The notes: generated by a model from the letters alone, not told the origin. Shown: positions 8,918-18,005, numbered from the stretch's first letter. The stretch is DNA of 46,313 bases from Acetobacter musti (GCF_011516835.1 NZ_WOTB01000027.1:1-46313), one strand, 5' to 3'. Translations and numbers: made by a program.

Positions 8918-10624
8918 CTAGCGGAGCTGAAATTGCGAAAAGACGACTTCGTAGATTGGCGCGATAAAATTCCCATGAACGCGCGGTGAAAGCAGCGTAA
9001 CCCAGCGCACCTGATTCAGAGGTACGGCGGGCGCTTTTGCCATGAGAGCGCGTGACGCCTCTGCCCAGAGCGCATTTCCGGCTTTCTGATCTGTCACCGA
9101 GACCTGAGCAGCCCGGTCCATCAGTGCGTCAAGATCGTGGTCGCAAAAGCCGGAAATATTAATGGAGTTGTCCGAGTGCGGCGTGAATGTTCCGCAGGAG
9201 AACAGAGCCTGGAGATAGGTTGATGCCGCAGGGTAATCGGCATTCCATCCGGTCAGGCCGACCTGAACGCGATTGTCACTGTTCTGAATATAGTTGAACT
9301 GAACCGCCTGAGTGATCGGGCGCACGGACGTAATATATCCCAGTGCCGCAAGTGTGCTCCGCAACTCATTTGCGCGCGCCACATAGCCGGGTTCAGAAGG
9401 AGAGACGATGGTCACACGCTGGCCTCTGGTGCCACTCTCTTCAACCAGGCGCTTCGCCAGAGCCATATCCGGGGCTTTCCAGGACGGCGCAGGATTTTCC
9501 GGCGATGCGCCCAGCGTGTAGGCGCAGCCCGGCTCGAAGCCGGGAGCCCCCGCAGGAAGCATCTGGCACGAAGGGATGGCTACCGTCGGCCCTCCGCTCT
9601 GAATTACAAGGGCCTTCCGGTTGATAGCGTAGTTGAAGGCGCGCCGGACCCGAAGATCATTAAATGGGGGGATGTTTACGTTCAGAGCTGCGTAATAGAG
9701 ATTCAGAAAGTCGATAATGCGCACACGATCCGCGAATCTCCCGCCAATTTCCGCAAGGCGGTCAAGCGGCGCATTCTCATACATCCAGTCGGACTGCCCG
9801 TTCTCGATTGCCGTTACTTCCGCTTCAGGATCGAGACCGAAGGCATAATGAATTGCGTCCGGATAACCGGCAGGCTGAGCCTGATGATCCCACTCGCGGA
9901 AATATGGGTTGCGCTTCAGCTCCATTGCGGAGTTCGGGTCATACGACGCGATGTAGTAAGGGCCGGTTCCAGGTGGAGCGACATTCCCTGTGTCATGCGC
10001 CGGCGTGTCCGCAGGCACAATCGCCCCGTGCAGAAATGCCAGACGGTCAAAGAATTCAGAATCCGGATGGGTAAGATGAAAGGTCACCGTACCTGCGGCG
10101 TTATTGGCAATAACGCCTTCTGCCAGCGTGCAATGTTCCGGATCATGCAGACACGCGGTTCCGCCGACGATATGACTGTAATACGGCCCGGCGGTCGGGC
10201 TGTTCACTCTGAAAATTCGTCTCATTGATGCGACGACGTCGTCGGGGGTCAGCAATTTGCCGTTCGAGAAATGAATTCCCGGCCGCAGATGAAATCGGTA
10301 TGTGAGACCGCCATCTTCCGGGGCAGGAAGTGAATCGGCGAGATCGGGAACGGCCTGGCGGTCGAGACTGCCGGCTGATTTCGCGAAAGTCGTCAGCCCG
10401 TCATAGACGAGGGCCTCGATCTGGTAGTTCAGATGCAGATAACTGATCTGAGGATCGAGCGTCCCGCCGGAAGTCTGCGATGTCAGGTGTAATGTGCCAC
10501 CAGCGTGGGGACCGGCCGGAGCACCTGATGGCAAATTTCCGGTTGTGCCGGCTCCTGTTGCTCCGGCCGGCCCCGTCATGATCAGAAACGTGACGCCTGC
10601 AGCAAAAGCAAATCGAAAAATCAT
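8918..10624 (-). CDS. Peptide ABC transporter substrate-binding protein (family 5)
   Basis: 568 residues from the ATG at 10624; a TTG five codons upstream is less likely. The N-terminus MIFRFAFAAGVTFLIMTG with GPAGATG is a Sec signal peptide. The mature part has the SBP_bac_5 patterns: LVYDGLTTF early, TYRFHLRPGIHFSNGKLLTPDDVVAS near residue 120, and LRVRRAFNYAINRKALV in the middle. The protein binds peptides (or similar substrates) in the periplasm and delivers them to the permeases. The start lies one base beyond the stop of the SCO-like gene, so it appears translationally linked to that unusual neighbour. The substrate is not predictable by eye. Confidence 0.9.
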   Translation of the reverse strand: MIFRFAFAAGVTFLIMTGPAGATGAGTTGNLPSGAPAGPHAGGTLHLTSQTSGGTLDPQISYLHLNYQIEALVYDGLTTFAKSAGSLDRQAVPDLADSLPAPEDGGLTYRFHLRPGIHFSNGKLLTPDDVVASMRRIFRVNSPTAGPYYSHIVGGTACLHDPEHCTLAEGVIANNAAGTVTFHLTHPDSEFFDRLAFLHGAIVPADTPAHDTGNVAPPGTGPYYIASYDPNSAMELKRNPYFREWDHQAQPAGYPDAIHYAFGLDPEAEVTAIENGQSDWMYENAPLDRLAEIGGRFADRVRIIDFLNLYYAALNVNIPPFNDLRVRRAFNYAINRKALVIQSGGPTVAIPSCQMLPAGAPGFEPGCAYTLGASPENPAPSWKAPDMALAKRLVEESGTRGQRVTIVSPSEPGYVARANELRSTLAALGYITSVRPITQAVQFNYIQNSDNRVQVGLTGWNADYPAASTYLQALFSCGTFTPHSDNSINISGFCDHDLDALMDRAAQVSVTDQKAGNALWAEASRALMAKAPAVPLNQVRWVTLLSPRVHGNFIAPIYEVVFSQFQLR

Positions 10625-10625
10625 A

Positions 10626-11279
10626 TTACTGCCGGGCAAGAAGAGGACGCAGCTTTGCCTGTATTTCCTCCGGGCTGGCCGTCGACGGGATCATCCCGGC
10701 AAATCGTCCGTCAGGGTTCATAATGACGATCTGAGGTGACGTCATGTAGGAATAACCCCAGTCAGGATCGGGACGTTTTTCTATCGTCGCATGAAATTCC
10801 TTTGTGACAGCTTCCAGCGTCGCCGGCGCGCCCGTGCCGGCGATAATTTTTGCCGGAAATTGCGATGCATAGCGGCGTAACTGCTCGGACAGATCCCGCT
10901 GAGGATCAAGGCTGATGAAAACCGGTGCGATCCGGTGTCCGTCCGGGTCGAGAATATGAAGCGCCTGACTGAGACGCGTCAGCATTTTCGTGCTGCTGTC
11001 ACCAACGGAATGAACCGCGCCAAACATCATCAGCATCCAGCGTCCGCGAAATGTCATGTCGGTCATTGTGCCGTCGGATGCATCCATCAGACGGAAACGA
11101 CCCCCGACTTCATTTCCTTCGGAATCCACCATCGGTCCCATCGCGTCCGATATCCGGTAGCCCACATAAGTCATGACGGCAGCCGCAAAAAAAGTGGTCC
11201 CGACGAGCGTCAGCAGCTTCCGGCTCCGGCGTTTCTCTTCCGCGAGCCGGGATACGGGATCGTTATCCGTCGTCATCAT
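10626..11279 (-). CDS. SCO1/SenC-like thioredoxin-fold protein lacking the copper ligands
   Basis: 217 residues: an N-terminal membrane anchor (about 20-42), then a thioredoxin-like domain. The frame of SCO proteins is clear: GGRFRLMDASDGTMTDMTFRGRW, APVFISLDPQRD, and IVIMNPDGRF. Copper-binding SCO proteins have CxxxC after the FGFTH segment and a histidine before the last strand. Here the first place reads FGAVHSVGDSSTK, with serines where both cysteines should be, and the histidine place reads YSYMTSPQ. All three ligands are therefore lost, and copper delivery to cytochrome oxidase in the usual way is unlikely. The start shares one base with the polA stop (TGATG), and the binding protein gene follows after one base. 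Confidence 0.75.
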   Translation of the reverse strand: MMTTDNDPVSRLAEEKRRSRKLLTLVGTTFFAAAVMTYVGYRISDAMGPMVDSEGNEVGGRFRLMDASDGTMTDMTFRGRWMLMMFGAVHSVGDSSTKMLTRLSQALHILDPDGHRIAPVFISLDPQRDLSEQLRRYASQFPAKIIAGTGAPATLEAVTKEFHATIEKRPDPDWGYSYMTSPQIVIMNPDGRFAGMIPSTASPEEIQAKLRPLLARQ

Positions 11280-14065
11280 CAGTGCGCCTCCGCCCAGTTG
11301 GCGCCAATACCTGTTTCAACCACAAGCGGCACTGCCACAGACGCCGCTTCCTCCATAACGCGCTTTACCACCGAAGCTGTCTCCTCAGCTGCCTGCTTTT
11401 CCACTTCAAACAGCAGTTCGTCATGCACTTGCAACAGCATGACTGTCGGAAGCGCCGCCTTTTCCAGAACACGTGGAAGCCGGACCATGGCCCGCTTGAT
11501 GATGTCGGCAGCTCCCCCCTGTAAAGGCGCATTGATGGCCTGCCGCTCGGCATAATTCCGCTGCGCGGCATTTTTTGCCGTAATTCCGGGAACGTAACAG
11601 CGCCGCCCCAGCGGTGTCGTAACATAGCCATGTGCTTTTGCTTCGGCGCGGCGCGCGTCCATATAGGCGCGAATTCCCGGATAGCGCGCGAAATAGGCGT
11701 CAATGTAAGCGCGGGCCTCGCCCGCAGGAATCCCAAGCTGCTTACCCAGACCGAAGGCTGAAATCCCGTAGATAATTCCGAAATTGATTGCCTTGGCTCG
11801 ACGGCGTGTCAGCGGATCCATCCCTTCCAGCGCTACTCCGAATACTTCGGACGCTGTCCGCGCGTGAATGTCCTGTCCCAGTTCGAACGCTTCACGCAGT
11901 GTCGGTACATCTGCCACGCTGGCCAGAAGACGAAGCTCAATCTGCGAATAATCTGCTGATAACAGGACTTTGCCTTCAGGCGCGATAAAACTGCGTCTGA
12001 TTTGCGCGCCTTCCTCCGTGCGCACCGGGATATTCTGCAGATTCGGATCGTTGGACGACAGACGACCTGTTGTCGTAATCGCCATCTGGAACGATGTATG
12101 AACCCGGCCTGTTGCGGGGTCCATCTGCGAAACCAGAGCATCCGTATAGGTGCTCTTCAGCTTCGAAAGCTGCCGCCAGGCAAGAATCCTGTCCGCCAGT
12201 TCAATGCCCTGATCCGCCAGCTCCTGGAGCACGGAGGAGTCCGTACTCCATGCCCCGGTCTTGCCACGTTTGCCGCCCCTGAGGCCCATCTCATCAAAGA
12301 GGATTTCTCCAAGCTGCTTGGGCGAACCGACGTTGAAACTCCGCCCGGCAAGATCATGGATTCCGGCTTCGATAACCGTCATCCGGCCCGCGAAATTCTC
12401 CGACAGACGGCGCAATTCTGTCGCATCGACTTTAATTCCGATCTGCTCCATATCGGCCAGAACGGTAATCAGCGGGCGTTCCATCTCCTCGTAAAGCGCC
12501 AGCGCCTGGCTGGTCCGAAGCTGCGGGCGTAGCACCTGCCATAACCGCAATGTGACGTCCGCATCTTCCGCGGCATAGGCTGTCGCGCGATCCAGCGTCA
12601 CCTGCTGGAAAGGAATCCGGTTGCGCCCTTTCCCCGTGACATCATCATATGTGATCGGGGCATGACCAAGATGCAGTTTCGACAGCTCATCCATGCCCTG
12701 ACCATGCAGGCCAGCCGACTGCGCATAGGAAATCAGCATCGTGTCGTCGATCGGGGTGATGGTTTCAATTCCGGCACGCCGGAATACCAGCAGATCAAAT
12801 TTCGCGTTCTGAAACACTTTCAGAACGGACGGATCAGCAAACAGCGGTCTCAGCGCAGCCAATGCATCCTGCACGCTGATCTGTATGCCCGACGGAGCTT
12901 CGAGCGTGCCTTCATGCAGAAATGGCACATAACAGGCGCGTCCCGGAGCCACGGCAAGAGACAGTCCGACCATTCGCGCCCGCAACGGATCAAGCCCGTC
13001 TGTCTCGGTGTCGACAGCGCAGACACCTGTCTGCTCCGCAGCCTCAATCCATGTCGCCAGCGCCGCGAGGTCCGTTACGGTATCATACGGCCCGTAAGGC
13101 AGTTTTTCCGGCTCTGCCGGCGGTACGGCGGTCTGCGGAAGAGAGATTGCCGCAGCACGCATCGACGCCCGCGCCGTTGCCTGGGTCAGCGGAGAACCAT
13201 CGCCGAGTCCAAACCGGTGACGGATTGAGCGGAAGCCCATCCGATCCAGCCAGTCACCCAGGATTGTGGCATCCGGGTCGTCTACCGCCAGATCAGACAC
13301 CGGTAACGGTAATGGAACATCCGTCTTCAGAGTAACCAGCTTCAGCGAAATTCGTGCGGCTTCAGCGTGCTCGATGAGCGAGGTTTTTCGTTTTGAAGGC
13401 TTCATTTCCGGAGCTGCACTCAGAACGGTCTCCAGGGAGCCGAATTCGTTGATCAGCGCCGACGCTGTTTTGGGTCCGATCCCGGGAATGCCCGGAACAT
13501 TGTCGGTCGGATCGCCCATGAGAGCCTGAACATCAATAACCTTGTCCGGTCCGACCCCGAATTTCGCTTCGACTTCGGCTGGTCCGATTGGCTTCTGCCG
13601 GATCGGATCCATCATGTCGACATGAGGCCCGATCAGCTGCATCAGATCCTTGTCAGAGGAAACAATCGTACACTGACCGCCCGTTTCAGCGACCGATCGT
13701 GCATAACTGGCAATAAGATCGTCAGCCTCGAATCCATCGAGTTCGATTCCAGGCACGCCAAAAGCGGCTGTGGCTTCTCTGATCAGACCGAATTGGGGAA
13801 TCAGATCTTCGGGAAGGTCTGGCCGATGGGCCTTATACTGGGGGTAAATTTCATTGCGGAATGTCACCCGGCCTGCATCGAAAATAACCGCAAGATGTGT
13901 CCCGACATGCTCGCGCATCAGTCGGGTCAGCATGTTGCAGAATCCAAAGACAGCGTTGACCGGAACGCCATCCGGATTTGTCATCGGAGGCAGGGCATGA
14001 AATGCCCGGAAAATGAACCCGCTGCCGTCAACCAGAACAAGGTGCGGCGCGCCCGTATCGGCCAT
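11279..14065 (-). CDS. polA: DNA polymerase I
   Basis: 928 residues, the normal length. The 5'-3' exonuclease domain occupies about residues 1-290 (VLVDGSGFIFRAFHAL; VSSDKDLMQL; GDPTDNVPGIPGIGPKTA). The proofreading domain keeps its acidic pair in AVDTETDGLDPL. Polymerase motif A is DYSQIELRLLASV, motif B RRRAKAINFGIIYGI, and motif C LLQVHDELLFEV. All three activities therefore look intact. The enzyme fills gaps and removes RNA primers in replication and repair. The stop overlaps the start of the SCO-like gene, so polA is the head of a minus-strand run that continues into the peptide transporter; this is an unusual partner for polA. Confidence 0.97.
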   Translation of the reverse strand: MADTGAPHLVLVDGSGFIFRAFHALPPMTNPDGVPVNAVFGFCNMLTRLMREHVGTHLAVIFDAGRVTFRNEIYPQYKAHRPDLPEDLIPQFGLIREATAAFGVPGIELDGFEADDLIASYARSVAETGGQCTIVSSDKDLMQLIGPHVDMMDPIRQKPIGPAEVEAKFGVGPDKVIDVQALMGDPTDNVPGIPGIGPKTASALINEFGSLETVLSAAPEMKPSKRKTSLIEHAEAARISLKLVTLKTDVPLPLPVSDLAVDDPDATILGDWLDRMGFRSIRHRFGLGDGSPLTQATARASMRAAAISLPQTAVPPAEPEKLPYGPYDTVTDLAALATWIEAAEQTGVCAVDTETDGLDPLRARMVGLSLAVAPGRACYVPFLHEGTLEAPSGIQISVQDALAALRPLFADPSVLKVFQNAKFDLLVFRRAGIETITPIDDTMLISYAQSAGLHGQGMDELSKLHLGHAPITYDDVTGKGRNRIPFQQVTLDRATAYAAEDADVTLRLWQVLRPQLRTSQALALYEEMERPLITVLADMEQIGIKVDATELRRLSENFAGRMTVIEAGIHDLAGRSFNVGSPKQLGEILFDEMGLRGGKRGKTGAWSTDSSVLQELADQGIELADRILAWRQLSKLKSTYTDALVSQMDPATGRVHTSFQMAITTTGRLSSNDPNLQNIPVRTEEGAQIRRSFIAPEGKVLLSADYSQIELRLLASVADVPTLREAFELGQDIHARTASEVFGVALEGMDPLTRRRAKAINFGIIYGISAFGLGKQLGIPAGEARAYIDAYFARYPGIRAYMDARRAEAKAHGYVTTPLGRRCYVPGITAKNAAQRNYAERQAINAPLQGGAADIIKRAMVRLPRVLEKAALPTVMLLQVHDELLFEVEKQAAEETASVVKRVMEEAASVAVPLVVETGIGANWAEAH

Positions 14066-14153
14066 GAATGAATCGCCCTAAAACTGAAGCCCGGCCGGAC
14101 GTCTCCGTCTGACCCGGAAAGGTTCCCGGATAAAACGAAAAGCGGACAGCCAA

Positions 14154-14171
14154 AACCCCGCAAATGGGGAG
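14154..14171 (-). terminator. Weak rho-independent terminator candidate upstream of polA
   Basis: On the minus strand the sequence reads CCCC, loop ATTTGC, GGGG, then TTTT. The stem is short (4-5 pairs). It could stop transcripts coming from the zinc-finger gene before polA. Confidence 0.3.
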
Positions 14172-14214
14172 ACGATCAGAATACGTCCTGCTCGTCATGA
14201 AAGCGTCAGATAAC

Positions 14215-14321
14215 ACAGGCGTGAAAAGATTGCGCGCCGGGGGAGAAAATCCGGTGCTGTCCGCGGCTAAGCCCGATTACAGAGATACGGGGCTTGCCCG
14301 GATTTCAGTCAGAAGACCTGT
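14215..14321 (+). ncRNA. Structured RNA resembling a compact or degenerate cobalamin riboswitch
   Basis: About 107 bases closed by ACAGG (14215-14219) and CCTGT (14317-14321). Inside are GTGAAAAG (14221), GCCGG with a purine-rich loop then ATCCGGTGCTGTCC (to 14262), a perfect 8-bp pair AAATCCGG/CCGGATTT (14247-14254 with 14298-14305), a 6-bp pair AAGCCC/GGGCTT (14269-14274 with 14290-14295), and GTCAGAAGACCTG at 14308-14320. The order of these blocks follows the cobalamin riboswitch consensus, with its CCGGnGCTGnCC core and AGTCnGnAGACCTG end. The internal GCCACTG block is missing and the usual GGGAA reads GATTGC, so it may be a variant or a decayed copy. The two 8-bp and 6-bp stems compete in part with the P4-like pairing. 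No plus-strand gene starts nearby; the next is at 14705. Confidence 0.4.
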
Positions 14322-14351
14322 TTATTGACTGTCAGTGACTGCCTGTCGGTG

Positions 14352-14567
14352 TCAGTGTCCTGTTTCCGGTTCTGCGTTTGGGTCCACGACGAACAGTCGC
14401 GAACAGTACGGACAGAATGTCTGATGACCGCCAATTTTCAGCCACACACGCGGATGACCAAGAGCCCCCAGACCTCCATCACAGGAGATTTTGTGCGTTT
14501 GCACGATCACCGTTTCAACATGCCCCAGGCGCGGTCGGGGGGACGGGTTTGCCGGCTGGATGAGCAT
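14352..14567 (-). CDS. CHCC-type zinc-finger domain protein (NDUFS6-like)
   Basis: 71 residues from the ATG at 14567; a longer frame to 14645 exists but lacks support, while AGGACAGG precedes the 14567 start. The core reads VETVIVQTHKISCDGG, then GALGHPRVWLKIG, then FCPYCSRLFVV: the Cys-(GHPRV)His-Cys-x2-Cys pattern of the small zinc-finger proteins widespread in Alphaproteobacteria and related to the mitochondrial complex I subunit NDUFS6. The zinc ligands are all present. The bacterial role is not well defined; a link to complex I or to metal handling is only by homology. Its 3' end lies about 30 bases from the structured RNA encoded on the other strand. Confidence 0.85.
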   Translation of the reverse strand: MLIQPANPSPRPRLGHVETVIVQTHKISCDGGLGALGHPRVWLKIGGHQTFCPYCSRLFVVDPNAEPETGH

Positions 14568-14704
14568 GAAAATATCCTGTCCTGAAAGCAGGGCCCGGTG
14601 GCCCGGAATGCAGGAGGATGATACGCAGGAACGCTGTGAGTTCAAACCGTCCCCACGTCTTTGTGTCCTTATGTCGGTTTCTGCGCCGGCAGGATGATCG
14701 CACT

Positions 14705-15796
14705 ATGACCGGCCGCTATGCCCGGATAGCAGTGGTGGTGATGAGTTGTCTGAATCTGGCCGCCTGTGCCAGCGAGCCTGTCATCCACGTCCCGGCACGC
14801 TATGCCCGGGATGCTCGTCTCGTTCCACCTGATCGTATCATCACACTGTCGGACGGTGCGCGCATTCCGGTCCGGATCTGGCCGTCGTCCGGTTCCGAAC
14901 GTGGAATTATTCTCGCCCTTCACGGTTTCAACGACAGTCGCGATGCATGGGAAATGGCAGCACCAGCATTTGCTGCCAGTGGTTTTACGCTCTGGGCTCC
15001 GGACATCCGCTGTTTTGGTGCCGCACCTGGCAGGGAAGGGTGGCCCGGAGCAGGGCGTATGGTTCAGGACGCCGTCGAGGAGCTGACGCTGATTGTCCGG
15101 GAACATGCAGATGTCCCGCTTTATCTTATGGGAGAAAGCATGGGAGGCGCGATTGCCATGCTGACCATGACCCGGCCAGCTGTCGCTGCCCCCATGCCGA
15201 AGATTGCCGGAACGATCTTGCTCGCTCCCGCCGTCTGGAAACTTGGGCCTGGTGCCGACATTCCTGTCCGGCTGCTCGCCGCTCTGGCCCCCAATGGACG
15301 TGTGACCGGACGGGAACTGCCTGTACATGTTACGGCCAGCGACAATATCGCAGCTCTTCGTCGCCTCTATTTTGATCCTCTCACTCTTCACTCTACAAAA
15401 CTTGTCGCTTTGCGCGGCCTCATTGCTCTGATGTCAGAAGCCGCTGACAGCGCAGGCAAGCAGCACGGCTCAGAACTGATCATCTACGGAGATCATGACC
15501 AGCTGGTGCCTGTCAGCGCTATGGCGCAGGTCTGGCGACAGCTTCCAGAGACTGTGCGCCGCGACATTATTCCCGGCGGCCATCACCTGCTTCTCCGCGA
15601 TAAATCCGGCTATCGTGTTGTAGCTGATATTCTTTCTTGGCTCAGCAGACCGGACGCGCCGCTTCCGTCCGGCGGAGATGCCTCCGCTGCCACATGGGCC
15701 AGTCTCCATGAGGCAAATCCGGGGGCGAACGGCTCCGCTGATACGGACCCTTTCTTTCTTACGCCTTCCCGGATTGATACTCTGACTCCGCAATAA
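14705..15796 (+). CDS. Alpha/beta hydrolase lipoprotein (monoacylglycerol-lipase-like)
   Basis: 363 residues from the ATG at 14705, chosen because it gives a lipoprotein signal ([12 protein letters not shown], lipidated C21) and has AGGATGA upstream; the frame also extends to 14618. The fold motifs are clear: oxyanion region ALHGFNDS, nucleophile elbow GESMGG (S145), acid in YGDHDQLVP and base in GGHHLLLRD. This arrangement is that of the serine aminopeptidase S33/monoacylglycerol lipase group, so it probably hydrolyses esters or lipids at the membrane face. A proline- and serine-rich tail of about 45 residues follows the catalytic domain. It ends 71 bases before tRNA-Arg. Confidence 0.85.
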   Translation: MTGRYARIAVVVMSCLNLAACASEPVIHVPARYARDARLVPPDRIITLSDGARIPVRIWPSSGSERGIILALHGFNDSRDAWEMAAPAFAASGFTLWAPDIRCFGAAPGREGWPGAGRMVQDAVEELTLIVREHADVPLYLMGESMGGAIAMLTMTRPAVAAPMPKIAGTILLAPAVWKLGPGADIPVRLLAALAPNGRVTGRELPVHVTASDNIAALRRLYFDPLTLHSTKLVALRGLIALMSEAADSAGKQHGSELIIYGDHDQLVPVSAMAQVWRQLPETVRRDIIPGGHHLLLRDKSGYRVVADILSWLSRPDAPLPSGGDASAATWASLHEANPGANGSADTDPFFLTPSRIDTLTPQ

Positions 15797-15867
15797 GCGC
15801 GTTTTTTCGCCTCTGCGCGAAACCCTCTTGGCAACCCGGTCCCGACTGAGGTAGGAACACCAGCAAT

Positions 15868-15944
15868 GGACCCGTAGCTCAGCTGGATAGAGCGTCGCCC
15901 TCCGAAGGCGAAGGTCGAAGGTTCGAATCCTTTCGGGTCCGCCA
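15868..15944 (+). tRNA. tRNA-Arg (anticodon CCG)
   Basis: 77 bases with encoded CCA. The acceptor stem is GGACCCG paired with CGGGTCC. The D arm is GCTC-AGCTGGATA-GAGC. The anticodon arm is TCGCC-CTCCGAA-GGCGA with anticodon CCG. The T arm is GAAGG-TTCGAAT-CCTTT (one G-U). It reads CGG arginine codons. The accessory-looking stretch begins immediately downstream, and tRNA 3' ends are common integration sites. Confidence 0.96.
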
Positions 15945-16700
15945 AAAAAACCAATAAAACATACATTTAAATAAGATTGTTCAGGCAATCACGAAGCGCA
16001 GATCGAAGAGTGCGGTTTCAGGCTTCTGCGAGAGCAGCTATCCGGAATTAGTTTTCACAATATCCGGTTCTGAACGACCGGCGCATCAATACGCGGACTA
16101 TTCCATTCCGGGTGTTTGATCTCTGGTTATTGAGCTGTGCCGGCTTGTTGTGGAAAGGCGTAACTGATTACCGCGCCCGACGGCAATCAGTCTCCCTGAT
16201 TGCGCACAACTGGCAACTGTCGTTCCCGCATAGATATATGTGAGCCTGCTGACCATTTCCCAGGATACTTACTGTCCGTTTTCTACGGACCGCTTTGCAG
16301 GCAGAATGACGGGTACGATCAATAGTCGCTCCGAACCTGTCAGGTGCCAGGATATCGACGCTTGCTATGTCATATCGATTCTGCTGCCTCCCAATTCACA
16401 TCAATGGCATTCTGCCGATCTGAAAATTTTTTGCCAGATCGAAAGTAATTTCGTCAGGAATTGGCATTGTATACCGTAAAAAAATATCTGTATTATTTAA
16501 TTTAGAAAAATAAACTAATAAATATAAATTATATTTTAATAATAAATAAAGTCTAACATATCAAATTAATACAAGTATTGCATCGAAAAGGCTGCATGAG
16601 ACCACAGATTTCCACCATGAACTGAAACGCAAATCTCCGGGTGAAGACGGGCATCATCCGCCACGTCGATGATTCGACACAACCCCATTCGGAGCAATAA
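15945..16700. other. 756-base gap upstream of levansucrase, no convincing gene
   Basis: The first 500 bases have ordinary composition but no credible frame (a 79-codon frame at 16240-16479 looks random). An inverted repeat CGATCTG (16416-16422) and CAGATCG (16435-16441) frames a T-rich loop and could be an operator or a hairpin. The stretch 16480-16590 is extremely AT-rich and probably carries the levansucrase promoter. No copy of the tRNA 3' end was seen here. Confidence 0.6.
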
Positions 16701-18005
16701 ATGACTTCCTACACGTCACGGTGGACAATCGCCGATGCGCTGAAAGTTCACGCTGACGACCCGACAACGACCATGCCGGTGATCGATCAGGATTTTCCAA
16801 CGATGGATGAAGCGGTAATGATCTGGGATACAGGTGCACTGCGAAATATCCATGGTCAGACAGTCACATTTAAAGGATGGCATGTAATCTGGTCGCTGGC
16901 GGTTGATAAGATTGATCTCTCAGACGCAGATATTTACGACGAGTGGCATTCCCGGAATGATCGCGCTTATATCGGGTACTGGTTTTCTAAAACCGGTAGC
17001 GGCGATGACTGGCAGTGGGGCGGCCGTCTTCTGAAAACAACAGCTGACCTCCGTCCGCATGAATGGTCCGGTGGTCTTGTCATGCGCGAAGGCACTGGCA
17101 ATGTCGTCGACATGTTCTATACATCGGAAGCGGATTCTCCGGTTAATCAGTCCGTGCCGTCCGTATCGAGCGGGCAGATTTACGCCGATGCAAATGGTGT
17201 CTGGTTCGACGGTTTCGAGACTACGACAGAGATGTTTTCTGCGGATGGCGTGCATAATGCTAATGCCCAGCAGGATGAGTATTTCGATTTCCGTGACCCG
17301 CATCCGTTTATGAATCCGGACGACGGGCGCATCTACTGTCTTTACGAAAGCAATGTTCCCGGAATGCGCGGTGCCTTTACCATAGGCAGTGAGGAGCAGG
17401 GCGTTCTTCCGCCTGGTTTCAGTGTTTCCGCCGGTGCGCAGTATGGTGCAGCGTCAATCGGAATTGCGGTGCTGGACGACGGTGCTTACAAACGTGGTGA
17501 TTTCTCGCGTGATCAATGGACACAGCTTGATCCACTGGTGACGGCCCTCGGGGTAAACGATCAGATGGAACGTCCCCACGTGGTATTTAAGGATAATTAT
17601 ACCTATCTGTTTACCATCAGTCATCACAGCACATACAGCGGCGGCCTCTCGGGACCGGATGGCGTCTATGGTTTTGTTTCAGAAACCGGACTCTTTGGTC
17701 CCTATAAGCCTCTGAACTCGTCTGGTCTGGTTCTGGGTAACCCGTCAGCCGCTCCGTATGAAACGTATTCGCATTTCGTCGATCCTGATGGTTATGTGCA
17801 GGCGTTTATCGATACACTGCCTGCTCCCGGGAATGATCCCAATAATCCTCAGACTTTCAGAATTGGAGGTACGCTTGCCCCAACAGTGAAGATCAGTCTC
17901 GAAGGTGATCGGACATTCCTTTCTGAAGTGCATGGTTATGGACAGATTTATGCTCAGGCAGCCTGGCCTGTCGGAGCGGCGTGGGATCATCGTCCGACAG
18001 TCTGA
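16701..18005 (+). CDS. Levansucrase, glycoside hydrolase family 68
   Basis: 434 residues. GH68 catalytic residues are in place: nucleophile D43 in MIWDTG, transition-state stabiliser D199 in the RDP motif (FRDPHPF), and acid/base E290 in MERPHVVF. EWSGG and YLFTISHHSTY are further family motifs. The enzyme splits sucrose and builds levan or short fructans. There is no signal peptide: the protein begins MTSYTSRWTIADALKV, as in the Zymomonas and Erwinia type, and unlike the longer LsdA of Gluconacetobacter. GGAG lies six bases before the ATG. No levanase gene accompanies it. An AT-rich promoter region precedes it and a hairpin terminator follows. Confidence 0.95.
   Translation: MTSYTSRWTIADALKVHADDPTTTMPVIDQDFPTMDEAVMIWDTGALRNIHGQTVTFKGWHVIWSLAVDKIDLSDADIYDEWHSRNDRAYIGYWFSKTGSGDDWQWGGRLLKTTADLRPHEWSGGLVMREGTGNVVDMFYTSEADSPVNQSVPSVSSGQIYADANGVWFDGFETTTEMFSADGVHNANAQQDEYFDFRDPHPFMNPDDGRIYCLYESNVPGMRGAFTIGSEEQGVLPPGFSVSAGAQYGAASIGIAVLDDGAYKRGDFSRDQWTQLDPLVTALGVNDQMERPHVVFKDNYTYLFTISHHSTYSGGLSGPDGVYGFVSETGLFGPYKPLNSSGLVLGNPSAAPYETYSHFVDPDGYVQAFIDTLPAPGNDPNNPQTFRIGGTLAPTVKISLEGDRTFLSEVHGYGQIYAQAAWPVGAAWDHRPTV

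Noticed and set aside
14325..14585. 86-codon plus-strand frame downstream of the riboswitch-like RNA
   Set aside because: It is antisense to the CHCC zinc-finger gene, whose motifs are clear, and has no family character of its own.
15920..15944. Possible attachment site at the tRNA-Arg 3' end
   Set aside because: I looked for a second copy of the tRNA end in the next 6 kb and found none, and there is no integrase gene, so an att site is not claimed.
16240..16479. 79-codon frame upstream of levansucrase
   Set aside because: Random-looking composition and no conserved pattern; the region is better read as a regulatory gap.
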